Origin: Candidatus Zixiibacteriota bacterium
GTDB lineage: Bacteria > Zixibacteria > MSB-5A5 > SM1-73
Assembly (NCBI GenBank): GCA_023127875.1
Contig: JAGMFA010000151.1
Coordinates: 1 to 5,081 of the forward strand
Direction of reading: 5' to 3'
Length of the DNA: 5,081 nucleotides
In this document: positions 5,034-5,081 of the stretch, piece after piece
Numbering within the stretch: the stretch's first letter is position 1
Layout of the letters: each line of letters starts with the position of its first letter
Made by a program: the position numbers and the translations under genes
Notes under the pieces: generated by a model
The model's input: the letters and a program-made list of their open reading frames with translations, nothing else
What the model was told of the DNA's origin: nothing
Database searches by the model: none

Positions 5034-5081
5034 ACTTTGTTCCCTCTCCTTTCTAAGGTGTACAGACCGGGGACATAGGTA

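Larger units (their letters stand above)
4700..5081. other. Gene-free, repeat-rich tail of the window
   Basis: No convincing gene is seen in these 382 bases. In order there is a long terminator-like hairpin (4724-4786), about 60 AT-rich bases without features, a cluster of small hairpins and direct repeats (4851-4966), an AT-rich spacer, a GC-rich hairpin (5013-5033), and a right end that may begin a mobile element. An 82-codon minus-strand frame at 4694-4942 runs straight through the repeats and looks spurious. Confidence 0.75.

Overview
The window looks like chromosomal DNA of an uncultured or poorly characterised Gram-negative (outer-membrane-bearing) bacterium of moderate, slightly AT-leaning base composition. 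The double membrane is shown by a TolC-type outer-membrane efflux protein beside a periplasmic adaptor. The lineage cannot be named from sequence alone. The short GC-rich hairpin repeats between genes resemble intergenic repeats of several environmental candidate phyla and deltaproteobacteria-like genomes, but that is only an impression.

Left two thirds, minus strand, read right to left: (i) an ECF-family RNA polymerase sigma factor (3133-2558); (ii) a TolC-family outer-membrane channel (2460-1210); (iii) a MacA/HlyD-type periplasmic adaptor (1210-221); (iv) the first 74 residues of a MacB/LolD-type ABC ATPase (224-1) that runs off the left edge. The last three genes overlap by 1 and 4 bases (TGATG and ATGA), so they are almost certainly one translationally coupled operon for a tripartite MacAB-TolC-like transporter. 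The sigma factor lies 97 bases upstream of the channel gene and is probably its first cistron. No anti-sigma gene lies between them. The permease would be expected beyond the left edge or fused to the ATPase.

A 480-base divergent intergenic region (3146-3625) holds operator-like palindromes near the sigma gene, a nested GC-rich inverted repeat (3359-3410), and a very good sigma-54 (-24/-12) promoter candidate at 3579-3593.

Right third, plus strand: a 357-residue exported protein (3626-4699) made of four tandem helical units with an almost exact 80-residue period. I do not recognise the family. It has a signal peptide, a strong ribosome binding site, and the sigma-54 site at the right distance. 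Downstream lie a long imperfect hairpin with a T-run on the minus strand (4724-4786, terminator-like), a cluster of small three-base-loop hairpins and direct repeats (4851-4966), another GC-rich hairpin (5013-5033), and possibly the edge of a mobile element at the right end.

The most interesting items are the four-fold repeat protein with its sigma-54 promoter, divergent from an efflux operon headed by its own ECF sigma factor, and the family of small intergenic hairpin repeats on both sides of that gene.
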